From NCBI RefSeq assembly GCF_020532625.1, contig NZ_JAJAUY010000034.1, forward strand, positions 1 to 50,317: a stretch of DNA of 50,317 nt, in the 5' to 3' direction. This DNA is from Streptomyces antimicrobicus (lineage in GTDB: Bacteria; Actinomycetota; Actinomycetes; Streptomycetales; Streptomycetaceae). Shown in pieces: positions 8,167-18,234 of the stretch (the first letter of the stretch is position 1; each line of letters begins with the position of its first letter). The notes below the pieces were generated by a model. The model did no database searches, was not told the origin of the DNA, and saw nothing but the letters and a program-made list of their open reading frames with translations. Both the position numbers and the translations under genes were made by a program.

Positions 8167-9392
8167 CCGGCGCGGGGACGGCGCTGCTGGTGGCGGCCGT
8201 CGCGGTGCTGGCGCTGGCGGCCGGGTACGCGCTGGGCCGCCGGCCGCTGCCGCGCGGCGCGCGGGCCGGCCGGCACCTGGACCTGGGCACCCCCGTCGAG
8301 CGGGCGACGTTCCACACGCTGCACACCGCCTCGCTGGCCGCTCCCCCGCTGCGCGCCGGGCTGACCGAGGACGCCGCCCGCAAGGCGGCCAAGCGGCTGC
8401 GTTCGCTGCTGGGCACGGAGGCCCTGTGCCTGACCGACCGGGAGGCGGTGCTGGCCTGGGACGGGCCCGGCGCCGACCACCACGAGCGGCGGGCGGTCGC
8501 GCGGGTGGCCGAGGTGCTGCGCTCGGGCCGCAGCATGAGCGTGCGCACGGAGTGCCAGCGCCCGGACTGCCCGTTGAAGTGGGCCGTGTTCGCTCCGCTG
8601 ACCGGCGAGGACGGCATGCTCGGGGCGCTGGTGGCGTACGGGTCGCGGGAGTCGGCGGTGCTGGTGCGGGCGGCGACCGAGGTGGCCCGCTGGGTGTCGG
8701 TCCAGCTGGAGCTGGCCGAGCTGGACCGGTCGCGGACCCGGTTGATGGAGGCGGAGATCAAGGCGCTGCGGGCGCAGATCTCCCCGCACTTCATCTTCAA
8801 CTCCCTCGCCGCCATCGCCTCGTTCGTCCGGACGGATCCGGAGCGGGCCCGGGACCTGCTGCTGGAGTTCGCCGACTTCACCCGCTACTCCTTCCGCCGG
8901 CACGGGGACTTCACCACGCTGGCCGAGGAACTGCGGTCGATCGAGCAGTACCTGGCGCTGGCCGGGGCCCGGTTCGGGGACCGGCTGAAGGTCACCTTGC
9001 AGGTGGCTCCCGAGGTGCTGCCCGTGGCGCTTCCGTTCCTGTGCCTGCAGCCGCTGGTGGAGAACGCGGTCAAGCACGGGCTGGAGGACTCCACCAAGGA
9101 GTGCCGGATCACGATCGCGGCCCGGGACGCGGGCTCCGAGGCGCTGCTGACCATCGAGGACAACGGGGTCGGGATGGACCCGGCGCTGCTGCGCCGGATC
9201 CTGGCCGGCGAACGGGTGGGCGGCTCGTCCGGGATCGGGCTGCCGAACGTGGACGAGCGGCTGCGCCAGGTCTACGGCGACGCGTACGGGCTGGTGGTCG
9301 AGACGGGCGTCGGGGCCGGCATGAAGGTCACCGTGCGGGTCCCCAAGTACCGGCCGGGCGTGCACCCCGCGACGGCGCCGGTCGGACCGTGA
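8163..9392 (+). CDS. LytS-type sensor histidine kinase
   Basis: Sensor kinase of 409 residues. One membrane segment (about 4-25) is followed by a GAF-like region (about 47-180) and a His_kinase domain with phospho-acceptor His209 in ALRAQISPHFIFNSL. The ATPase domain carries LVENAVKHGL (N box), IEDNGVGMD (G1) and GIGLPNVDERL (G2). A cysteine pair (Cys131 and Cys136, in ECQRPDCPLKW) in the sensor region could bind metal or sense redox state; this is inference. The start overlaps the symporter stop. It probably phosphorylates the LytTR regulator encoded two genes upstream, with the transporter perhaps acting as a co-sensor. Confidence 0.92.
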   Translation: MTGAGTALLVAAVAVLALAAGYALGRRPLPRGARAGRHLDLGTPVERATFHTLHTASLAAPPLRAGLTEDAARKAAKRLRSLLGTEALCLTDREAVLAWDGPGADHHERRAVARVAEVLRSGRSMSVRTECQRPDCPLKWAVFAPLTGEDGMLGALVAYGSRESAVLVRAATEVARWVSVQLELAELDRSRTRLMEAEIKALRAQISPHFIFNSLAAIASFVRTDPERARDLLLEFADFTRYSFRRHGDFTTLAEELRSIEQYLALAGARFGDRLKVTLQVAPEVLPVALPFLCLQPLVENAVKHGLEDSTKECRITIAARDAGSEALLTIEDNGVGMDPALLRRILAGERVGGSSGIGLPNVDERLRQVYGDAYGLVVETGVGAGMKVTVRVPKYRPGVHPATAPVGP

Positions 9393-9417
9393 TACGGGGT
9401 GGCGGGCGGTACGCCGA

Positions 9418-9458
9418 AGGCCCCGGCCGGACCGTGGGGACGGTCGCGGCCGGGGCCT
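9418..9458. terminator. Bidirectional hairpin between convergent lytS-type and guaB1 genes
   Basis: AGGCCCCGGCC (9418-9428) pairs with GGCCGGGGCCT (9448-9458), and an inner GACCGT/ACGGTC stem closes a GGGG loop, giving about 17 bp of pairing with a small internal bulge. It lies in the 85-bp gap between two convergent genes, 26 bases after one stop and 20 before the other, so it can end both transcripts. Confidence 0.75.
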
Positions 9459-9477
9459 GGGCGTCGAGCGGGGCGGA

Positions 9478-12216
<2,739 letters not shown>

Positions 12217-12217
<1 letters not shown>

Positions 12218-13479
12218 CAGCGGATGTACGCCCGGCGGGCGCTCTGGCCGGGGATGAGCGGCCGCGGCGGCAGGACGGGGGCGGGACGCGGGGCGGTGTA
12301 CGGCGCGGCGGCGGGGGTGGCCCGGCCGCGCGAGCCCAGCAGGGTCGCGGCGTGGGCGACGCTGGCGAGGGTGACGTGGTGGTGCCAGCCGCGGAAGGAG
12401 CGGCCCTCGAAGTCGCGGATGCCGGCGGGTTCGCAGACCTCGGTGAAGTCCAGGGCCACCCGGTCGGTGAGCTTGGCGAGCAGGAAGAGCTGGGCGAGCG
12501 GCCGGTCGGTGATGTTGGTGAGCCAGAACTCGGACGGCATCAGGGCGGTCTCGGTCCAGGCGCCGACCAGCAGCAGCGGGCCGGGCGGCGCCGACGCGGG
12601 CCGGTCCTCGCCGCCCGTGGTCAGCACGGGTGCGGCGGTGAGCAGGGTGACGGCGCCCTCGGAGCGGCCGTGCCGGGTCCACTCCACCACCCGGCGCTGG
12701 GAGCGCAGGGAGTCGATCAGTTCGCGGGCGGGGGCGGTGTGCGGGCCGGGCTTGTGCCGGCCGCCGCCGAAGGAGACCGGCAGCGAGCCGTCGACCCGCA
12801 GGACGAACGGGACGTCGTGCAGGGCGAGGGACTCCACGCACTGCGGGATGTCGGCGTTGCCCGCCTCCATCACCACGGGCCGGCGCTGCAGCTGCCAGGT
12901 CGCGGCCATCCGCTGGACGGCGTGCACCGCGTCCTGGGCGGGCGTCTGGGAGCGGGCGGTGTCGGGGATGCCGGCGCGGCGGCGGCGCAGGAGCTCCCCG
13001 GTCCAGGGGGCGGGGAGGGTGAGCGTCCACTCGACGGGAAAGCTCGCCTCGCTGGAGGCGAGCCAGATGCCGCTGGCCTGCTGGCAGTTGGCGGTGCGGC
13101 CGAGCTGGGGGACGAACTGGCGGCCGACGCCGACCGAGCGGTCGCCGGCCTTCTCGATGACCATCGGCTGCACCACCCAGGCCAGCGGGCGCTGGGCGGT
13201 GCGTTCGATGTGCTGGGCGAGGGAGCGGCGGACCGGGGTCCAGTCCCAGGGGGACTTGCTGATGAACTGCTGCAGACTCTGCTCGACGGAACTGGCGCCG
13301 GTGCCGGCGATGTTGCGGATCGTCTTCTTCCCCGAGGTGTGCACGAGGCCGTTGAGATATACGCGGGCCCAGTTTCGCTGGTCCCGCCGGGGTAATGATT
13401 CGAAGAACAGAGAAATCAGTGCGTCGATCGATGCGGAGATTTCCTTGCTGGATTCCTCCGGCATGGCTGCGCGAACCAT
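12217..13479 (-). CDS. IS701-type transposase homologue without catalytic residues (probably domesticated)
   Basis: Protein of 420 residues aligning by eye with IS701/DDE transposases: FFESLPRRDQRNWARVYLNGL, KKTIRNIAG, QQFISKSPWDWTPVR, GRTANCQQASGIWLAS and DFEGRSFRGWHHH. The first catalytic motif, normally a DDTGF-like segment, reads WVVQPMVIEKAG here with no Asp. The second, normally an Asp-Ala-Gly, reads VVMEAGNAD. Only the third (Glu) region looks intact. The gene is full length and has GGGAGG six bases before the ATG. I see no terminal inverted repeats, and it overlaps xdhC by one base. I infer a retained, non-transposing DNA-binding protein, perhaps a regulator. A degenerating remnant is less likely because the frame is open throughout. 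Confidence 0.8.
13412..13443. repeat. 32-bp imperfect palindrome inside the 5' end of the transposase-like gene
   Basis: Centred on TCGATCGA (13424-13431), with outer arms GAAATC and GATTTC; 24 of 32 positions are symmetric. It lies over codons 13-23 of the gene (KEISASIDAL), about 40 bases after the start. It could be an autoregulatory operator or a chance effect of the peptide. Confidence 0.4.
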
Positions 13480-13552
13480 CTGCTGCCTCCCCCGCGACCA
13501 GCTGGATCCGACACCCTACTTGACCGGCAGGAACGGCCGTAGGGCCTGGCGG

Positions 13553-14197
13553 CTACTTCCTGAGGTCGCTTTCGGATGCGAGCCGCTCTTCCTCTATCAC
13601 GAGAGGGATCGGGATCTGGTTCGCCGCGTAGTAGATGGCGATCAGGAAGTGCGCCACGAGCGTGAGGGGCGCGGAGAAAAGAGACAGGACGACGGTACAG
13701 GGATACGCGATGGCGCCGAGACCGAATCGCAGCCGTGTGGCGCGTGCGCCGTCCTTGTCGACCTTGTCGTGGAACAGGTGCCCGACCCTTGTCACGTGCC
13801 ACCACAGGCTGAGGAAGGCCAGCGCGTAGACCACGGTCCAGGAGCTGTAGAGAATGGCCGCGATGTTGGCCGAATCCGGGTCCGTGAGATTCTCCGCGAG
13901 TACGGAAGTGGTCCACGGAATCACCGACACCACCATGAGGACCAGCAGATTCAGGAACAGCAGCGGCCGGTCCACCCGGGACAGATGGACGAAGATGGTG
14001 TGGTGGTTGACCCACATCACACCGATGATGAGGAAACTCACCACGTACGCCGCGTAGTGCGGCCATTGTTCCCACAATCCGTGCCAGAGTTCGGTGCCCT
14101 TCTCGTGCGGCACCTTGATCTCCAGCACCAGAATCGTGATGACGATGGCGAATACGCCATCACTGAAGGCCTCGATCCGGCCGGTCTCCGATTCCAT
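13553..14197 (-). CDS. TMEM175-family potassium channel-like membrane protein
   Basis: Integral membrane protein of 214 residues with about six hydrophobic segments. The hallmark RxxAFSDGVFAI is present as RIEAFSDGVFAIVITIL in the first helix, followed by VMWVNHHTIF. Bacterial members are single-repeat proteins of about 200 residues that form tetrameric potassium channels. The ATG at 14197 is preceded by a GGGGGAGG run and starts right at the family motif. The gene has noticeably lower GC and more A/T-ending codons than its neighbours, suggesting more recent acquisition or relaxed constraint. Its link to the surrounding redox genes is unclear. Confidence 0.88.
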   Translation of the reverse strand: MESETGRIEAFSDGVFAIVITILVLEIKVPHEKGTELWHGLWEQWPHYAAYVVSFLIIGVMWVNHHTIFVHLSRVDRPLLFLNLLVLMVVSVIPWTTSVLAENLTDPDSANIAAILYSSWTVVYALAFLSLWWHVTRVGHLFHDKVDKDGARATRLRFGLGAIAYPCTVVLSLFSAPLTLVAHFLIAIYYAANQIPIPLVIEEERLASESDLRK

Positions 14198-14276
14198 GAC
14201 CTCCCCCTTCGTCTCGGACGCCAGCGGGGAGGGCGCTTCCCCACCCTCCCCGCCAACGCTACCCGGATATCGGCCG

Positions 14277-14618
14277 TCAGCTGCCGAAGCCGGCCGTCTG
14301 CCGCCAGATCCGGCCATCGCGGACGACGAGTGTCCCGAATGCGTGCTCCGGCTCGCCGCCCAGGTTCATGATCGCCCGGTAGAAGATCGTGTCCTCCGTC
14401 TCGACGTACTGCTGGAGTTCGACGAGCTCGGGCTTCAGGGTGAGATATCCGGTGAACGTCTCACGGACGGCGTCGATCCCGACGGAGACGCCCTCGTACC
14501 GCAGCAGTACCGCGTCGTCGGTGTAGTTCTTCATCACCGCGTCGATGTCGAGGGCCGCGAGGGCCTCCATCTGGCGGACGAACACGGGGTGCAGTTTCGC
14601 GATGTCGTACGTGGCCAT
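14277..14618 (-). CDS. SnoaL/NTF2-like small protein
   Basis: Protein of 113 residues with the alpha+beta cone fold pattern of the NTF2-like/SnoaL superfamily: an N-terminal helix, NYTDDAVLLRYEG, then a strand-rich C-terminal half ending in LVVRDGRIWRQTAGFG. Such proteins act as small-molecule isomerases, cyclases or hydrolases, or only bind ligands, so no function is assigned. A strong GGAGAAGGAG site precedes the ATG. It follows the cNMP-domain histidine kinase gene by 30 bases and is probably in its transcript. Three more members of the superfamily are encoded at 33900-35231. Confidence 0.8.
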   Translation of the reverse strand: MATYDIAKLHPVFVRQMEALAALDIDAVMKNYTDDAVLLRYEGVSVGIDAVRETFTGYLTLKPELVELQQYVETEDTIFYRAIMNLGGEPEHAFGTLVVRDGRIWRQTAGFGS

Positions 14619-14648
14619 GACGGCTCCTTCTCCTCGATGGGTGGACGA

Positions 14649-16136
14649 TCAGCTGGTGGTCGCGGACGGGCGGGAGGTCAGGGGCAGGCGGACGGTCATC
14701 CGGGTGGCGCCGGGCGCGGACCGGGCGGTGATCGAGCCCCGGTGCCGCTGGGTCACGATCCGGTAGCTGAGGTGCAGTCCGAGGCCGGTGCCCTTGCCGA
14801 CGTCCTTGGTCGTGTAGAAGGGCTCGAAGATGCGCGGCAGCACGTCCTCGGGGATGCCCCGGCCGGTGTCGGCGATCTCCACGACCATGCAGGTGCCCTC
14901 GACGTGGACGCGCAGGGTGAGGGTGCCCGAACCTTCCATCGCCTCGGCGGCGTTGTCGACCAGGTTGGTCCACACCTGGTTCAACTCGCTGGGGTAGCCT
15001 GTCAGTTCGGGCAGGTCAGGGGCGTAGTCGCGGACGACGCCGATTCCCGTCAGCTTGGCGCGGAGCACGACCAGGGTGTTCTCCAGGCCGTCGGTGACTG
15101 CGAAGCGCTGCTCGGGGGCCCGGTCGAGATTGGCGTAATCGCGTGTGGCGGCGACGAGTTGGGAGATCCGCGGGCCGGCCGCCCGGAGCTCGGCCGCCAG
15201 CGACCGGGCCTCCAGCAGGGCGGCCAGATGGTCCAGGGCGGCCGGCAGGACCGGCTCGGTGACGCCTTCGAGCCGCTCCCGCAGCCAGCCCAGGTCCAGC
15301 CCGAGGTCGGCGAGGGCGGCGCCGAGCCGGCCGGGCCGCTCGGCGCCCGCCTCCTCGGCCCAGTCGGTGATCTCCTCCTCGGCGTCGGCCTGGGCCAGCG
15401 GGTCGGTGGTGGCCGGCGGCGGCACCTTGTGGAGCTCCTCGGCGATCCGGTCCAGTACGGCGCGCTGCGCGGCACCGGCGGCCGCGCCCCAGGACTGCGC
15501 GCCGCGGGTCAGGGCGTCCAGGGCGGGCCCGAGCTCCTGGGCGGCCCGGGCGACCGCCGCCGCCGGGTTGTTCAGCTCGTGGGCGAGCCCCGCGGCCAGG
15601 GTGCCGAGCGCCTCGACGGTGGCCCGCTTGCGGGCCTGCACCTCGGAGGACTTGATCCGCCAGGCCAGTACGGGCAGCAGCACGGCCGCCACCCCGTGGC
15701 AGCGGGTGAGCATCTCGAAGAAGACCGGGCGGGGATAGGTGACCACCGTGGTCGCCGGTCCGCTGGCCGCGGCCGTGGCGACGTAGGCGCCGTCGGTGAG
15801 CAGGGGCAGTTCCCCGGTGAACCGGTGGGCGGCCGACGGCTTGCCGTCGTGGTCCTCGTCGGCGCCGCTGCCGGTGGCGTGCCGGGTGAGCACCTCCTCG
15901 CGGCCGTCGACCACCTTGGTGACCACGAGCCCGCCGTCGAGGAGCACGTGGAAGCCGGTCGCCTCCTCGCCGTCCCGGAACAGCACGTCGCCGTCGGACA
16001 GCACCCGCGGCCGCGAGACCGAGACCAGCCAGTCGAGCTGGTCCTCGGTGAGCCCGGCGAAGATCTCCAGCCCGTGCAGGGCCTCGCGCAGCCCGGGGCC
16101 GCCGGTCGCGGCCCCGGTGGTGTCGGACGCGGTCAT
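14649..16136 (-). CDS. Cyclic-nucleotide-domain histidine kinase
   Basis: Cytosolic sensor kinase of 495 residues with no membrane segment. Residues about 18-150 form a cNMP-binding-like domain (EIFAGLTEDQLDWLVSVSRP, DVLFRDGEEATGFHVLLDG). The kinase core has His186 in GTLAAGLAHELNNPAAAV, NQVWTNLVDNAAEAM (N box), ADTGRGIP (G1), FEPFYTTK (F) and GTGLGLHLSY (G2). The start overlaps the MFS stop as ATGA. No response regulator gene is adjacent. From memory, kinases of this architecture are often encoded beside response-regulator or cNMP-domain thioredoxin-reductase-like proteins with UBP zinc fingers, and such a pair lies at 38027-40047 in this window. Pairing is inference. Confidence 0.88.
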   Translation of the reverse strand: MTASDTTGAATGGPGLREALHGLEIFAGLTEDQLDWLVSVSRPRVLSDGDVLFRDGEEATGFHVLLDGGLVVTKVVDGREEVLTRHATGSGADEDHDGKPSAAHRFTGELPLLTDGAYVATAAASGPATTVVTYPRPVFFEMLTRCHGVAAVLLPVLAWRIKSSEVQARKRATVEALGTLAAGLAHELNNPAAAVARAAQELGPALDALTRGAQSWGAAAGAAQRAVLDRIAEELHKVPPPATTDPLAQADAEEEITDWAEEAGAERPGRLGAALADLGLDLGWLRERLEGVTEPVLPAALDHLAALLEARSLAAELRAAGPRISQLVAATRDYANLDRAPEQRFAVTDGLENTLVVLRAKLTGIGVVRDYAPDLPELTGYPSELNQVWTNLVDNAAEAMEGSGTLTLRVHVEGTCMVVEIADTGRGIPEDVLPRIFEPFYTTKDVGKGTGLGLHLSYRIVTQRHRGSITARSAPGATRMTVRLPLTSRPSATTS

Positions 16137-17383
16137 GCCGGGCTCCCTTCGGCCGGGGTCCGCCGGGCCAGCCGGAGGGTCACCAGCAGGGCCACGACGC
16201 ACACCGCGGCGACGGCGGCCATGAAGCCGACCGAGGTCCGGTGCAGTCCGTGGACGTTGGTGAGCACCCCGGCGAGCACGGCGGGCACACTCATCGCGAG
16301 GTAGGCGAACACGTAGACGGCGGCGGTCAGTTCACCGCGGTGCGCCGGTTCGGCGAGCGCGCTCAGGGCCCGGAAGGCCCCGAGGAACGCCGCGCCCCAG
16401 CCGGCCCCGAGCACGGCGGTGGCCGCGAGGAACACCCAGGCCGAGCCGATCCCGAGGGAGACGAGCACCAGGCCCAGCCCGGCGATCAGCCCGCCCAGCC
16501 CCAGCAGCGCCGTCCGCAGCGCCGGGGTGCGGCCCAGCAGCAGCTGGGCGGTGGTGGCGGCGCCGGCGAGCAGGGCGACGGTGGCGCCGCCCACCAGGTA
16601 GTTGGTGCTGTCGAGCAGCGAGAGGGCCAGGTGGGGGCCCAGCGAGAGGTAGAAGCCTCCGACCGACCAGACGGCGACGACGGTCAGGACCAGCACGGCG
16701 AACCGGCGGCGCACCGGGGCGGGGACCCGGATCCGGTGCGGGACCACCTTCGGGCGGCCGCCGGCGCCGGGGGCGCTCTCGGGCATCCGCGCCACCCCGA
16801 CCAGGGCGAGGGCGAACGCCCCCACCAGCAGCAGATAGCTCAGCGCGGTCGGGGCGGGCGCGTACTGCACCAGCAGTCCGGCGCCGAGCCCGCCGAGCCC
16901 GATGCCCACCGTCGGGCCCGCGCTGTTGACCTGGGCGCCCAGCGCGGGCCGGGACGGTGGGGCGAGCTCCAGCAGGGCGGCGCCCATCGCGCCGGTGGCC
17001 AGCCCCACCGCGAGTCCCTGCACGACGCGCGCGGTCAGCAGCAGCGCCGGTCCCTGGGCCCCGGCGAACAGGGCCATGGAGACGATCGCGAGGACCAGGG
17101 ACGCGCCGAGCACCGGCCGCCGGCCGAGGGTGTCGGACAGCGAGCCGAACAGCAGCAGCCCGGCCAGCACGGTCACCGCGTAGACGGCGAACACCACCGT
17201 GACCAGACCGGAGGACAGGTCCCAGCGCTGCTGGTAGAGCACGTAGAGGGCGGACGGTACGGAGGAGGAGAGCATCAGCAGCACCAGGACGGCGGCGACC
17301 ACCCGGAAGCCGGAGCCTCTGGTCGCGCCCGCGCGGGTGCCGGCCGGGTGCGCCGTGACTGGAGCGGTCGTCCTGGATGCCAC
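16133..17383 (-). CDS. MFS transporter
   Basis: Major facilitator with about 12 membrane segments and about 416 residues. The motif A loop between TM2 and TM3 reads GSLSDTLGRRPV, and a cytosolic linker separates the two six-helix halves. I prefer the GTG at 17383 (GGGAG eight bases upstream) to the GTG at 17392, which has no ribosome site at useful spacing. It lies 23 bases after the molybdenum hydroxylase genes and overlaps the histidine kinase gene, so it may move a hydroxylase substrate or product. The substrate is unknown; a drug-exporter-like annotation would be a guess. Confidence 0.88.
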   Translation of the reverse strand: MASRTTAPVTAHPAGTRAGATRGSGFRVVAAVLVLLMLSSSVPSALYVLYQQRWDLSSGLVTVVFAVYAVTVLAGLLLFGSLSDTLGRRPVLGASLVLAIVSMALFAGAQGPALLLTARVVQGLAVGLATGAMGAALLELAPPSRPALGAQVNSAGPTVGIGLGGLGAGLLVQYAPAPTALSYLLLVGAFALALVGVARMPESAPGAGGRPKVVPHRIRVPAPVRRRFAVLVLTVVAVWSVGGFYLSLGPHLALSLLDSTNYLVGGATVALLAGAATTAQLLLGRTPALRTALLGLGGLIAGLGLVLVSLGIGSAWVFLAATAVLGAGWGAAFLGAFRALSALAEPAHRGELTAAVYVFAYLAMSVPAVLAGVLTNVHGLHRTSVGFMAAVAAVCVVALLVTLRLARRTPAEGSPA

Positions 17384-17406
17384 TGCGTTCACTCCCGTGG
17401 AAGGTG

Positions 17407-18234
17407 TCAGGCGGAGGCCGCCGCCCGGGCCAGCGCGCGGGCCGTCAGCACGCCCGCCAGATGCCCCAGGTATTCGGCCGAGGTGCCGGGGCCCGGGACG
17501 AACAGCGACCGGGGCTCGGCGCGGAAGGCCGCGAGCACGGCCTCGGTGCTGTGGTCCCCGCCGGCGGCGAGCCGCCGCTCGACGTCCCGCAGGCGCAGGG
17601 CGCGGGCGGTGGCGCCGGTGACGGCGACGCGGACGCCGTCGGCGGTGATCCGCACGGCGGCGGCGCAGACCGGGTACCGGGTGGCGCGGTCGGCGGTCTT
17701 CTCGAAGGCCGCGGCCGGGCCGGTGGCCGGCACCAGCAGCGCGGTGAGGATGCTGCCGGGCGGCGCTCCGGCCGCCGCCAGCTCCTCGGCGGTGGCGGTA
17801 CGCCGTCCGCCGGGGCCGGCCAGTTCCACCCGGGCGCCGGCGGCGATCGCGGCGACGGGCAGGTCGGTGGGCCGGCCGGCGGCGAGCAGGTTGCCGCCCG
17901 CGGTGCCCAGGTTGCGCACCTGCGGGTCGCCGTTGGCCCGGGCGGCGGCGGCGAGTTCGGGTGCGCGCGCCAGGACCTCCGGGTCGGCGGCGAGGTCGGC
18001 GAGCGGGGTGGCCGCGCCGATCCGCAGCTCGCCGGTGCCGGTGCGGGTGATGCCGCGCAGCTCCGCCAGCCGGCGTACGTCGATCAGCAGCCGGGCTGTG
18101 TCGGCCCCCGAGCGCAGGTCCGGCAGCAGGCTCTGGCCGCCGGCCAGCACCCGGGCGCCGCGGGTGCCGGCGAGGAGGGCGAGGGCCTCGTCGAGGCCGG
18201 CGGGCCGGACGTAGTCGAGTTCGGTGAGGATCAC
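17407..18234 (-). CDS. Molybdenum hydroxylase FAD-binding subunit (xanthine dehydrogenase/CoxM type)
   Basis: FAD subunit of 275 residues for a heterotrimeric molybdenum hydroxylase. The flavin motifs AGGQSLLP (about 32-39) and NLGTAGGNL (about 107-115) are present, with the C-terminal CO_deh_flav_C region. The GTG start overlaps the stop of the large subunit as GTGA, so the subunits are translationally coupled. The order here is small, large, medium subunit in the direction of transcription. It passes electrons from the Fe-S subunit to NAD or another acceptor. The physiological substrate (purine, aldehyde or N-heterocycle) is not determined. Confidence 0.92.
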   Translation of the reverse strand: MILTELDYVRPAGLDEALALLAGTRGARVLAGGQSLLPDLRSGADTARLLIDVRRLAELRGITRTGTGELRIGAATPLADLAADPEVLARAPELAAAARANGDPQVRNLGTAGGNLLAAGRPTDLPVAAIAAGARVELAGPGGRRTATAEELAAAGAPPGSILTALLVPATGPAAAFEKTADRATRYPVCAAAVRITADGVRVAVTGATARALRLRDVERRLAAGGDHSTEAVLAAFRAEPRSLFVPGPGTSAEYLGHLAGVLTARALARAAASA

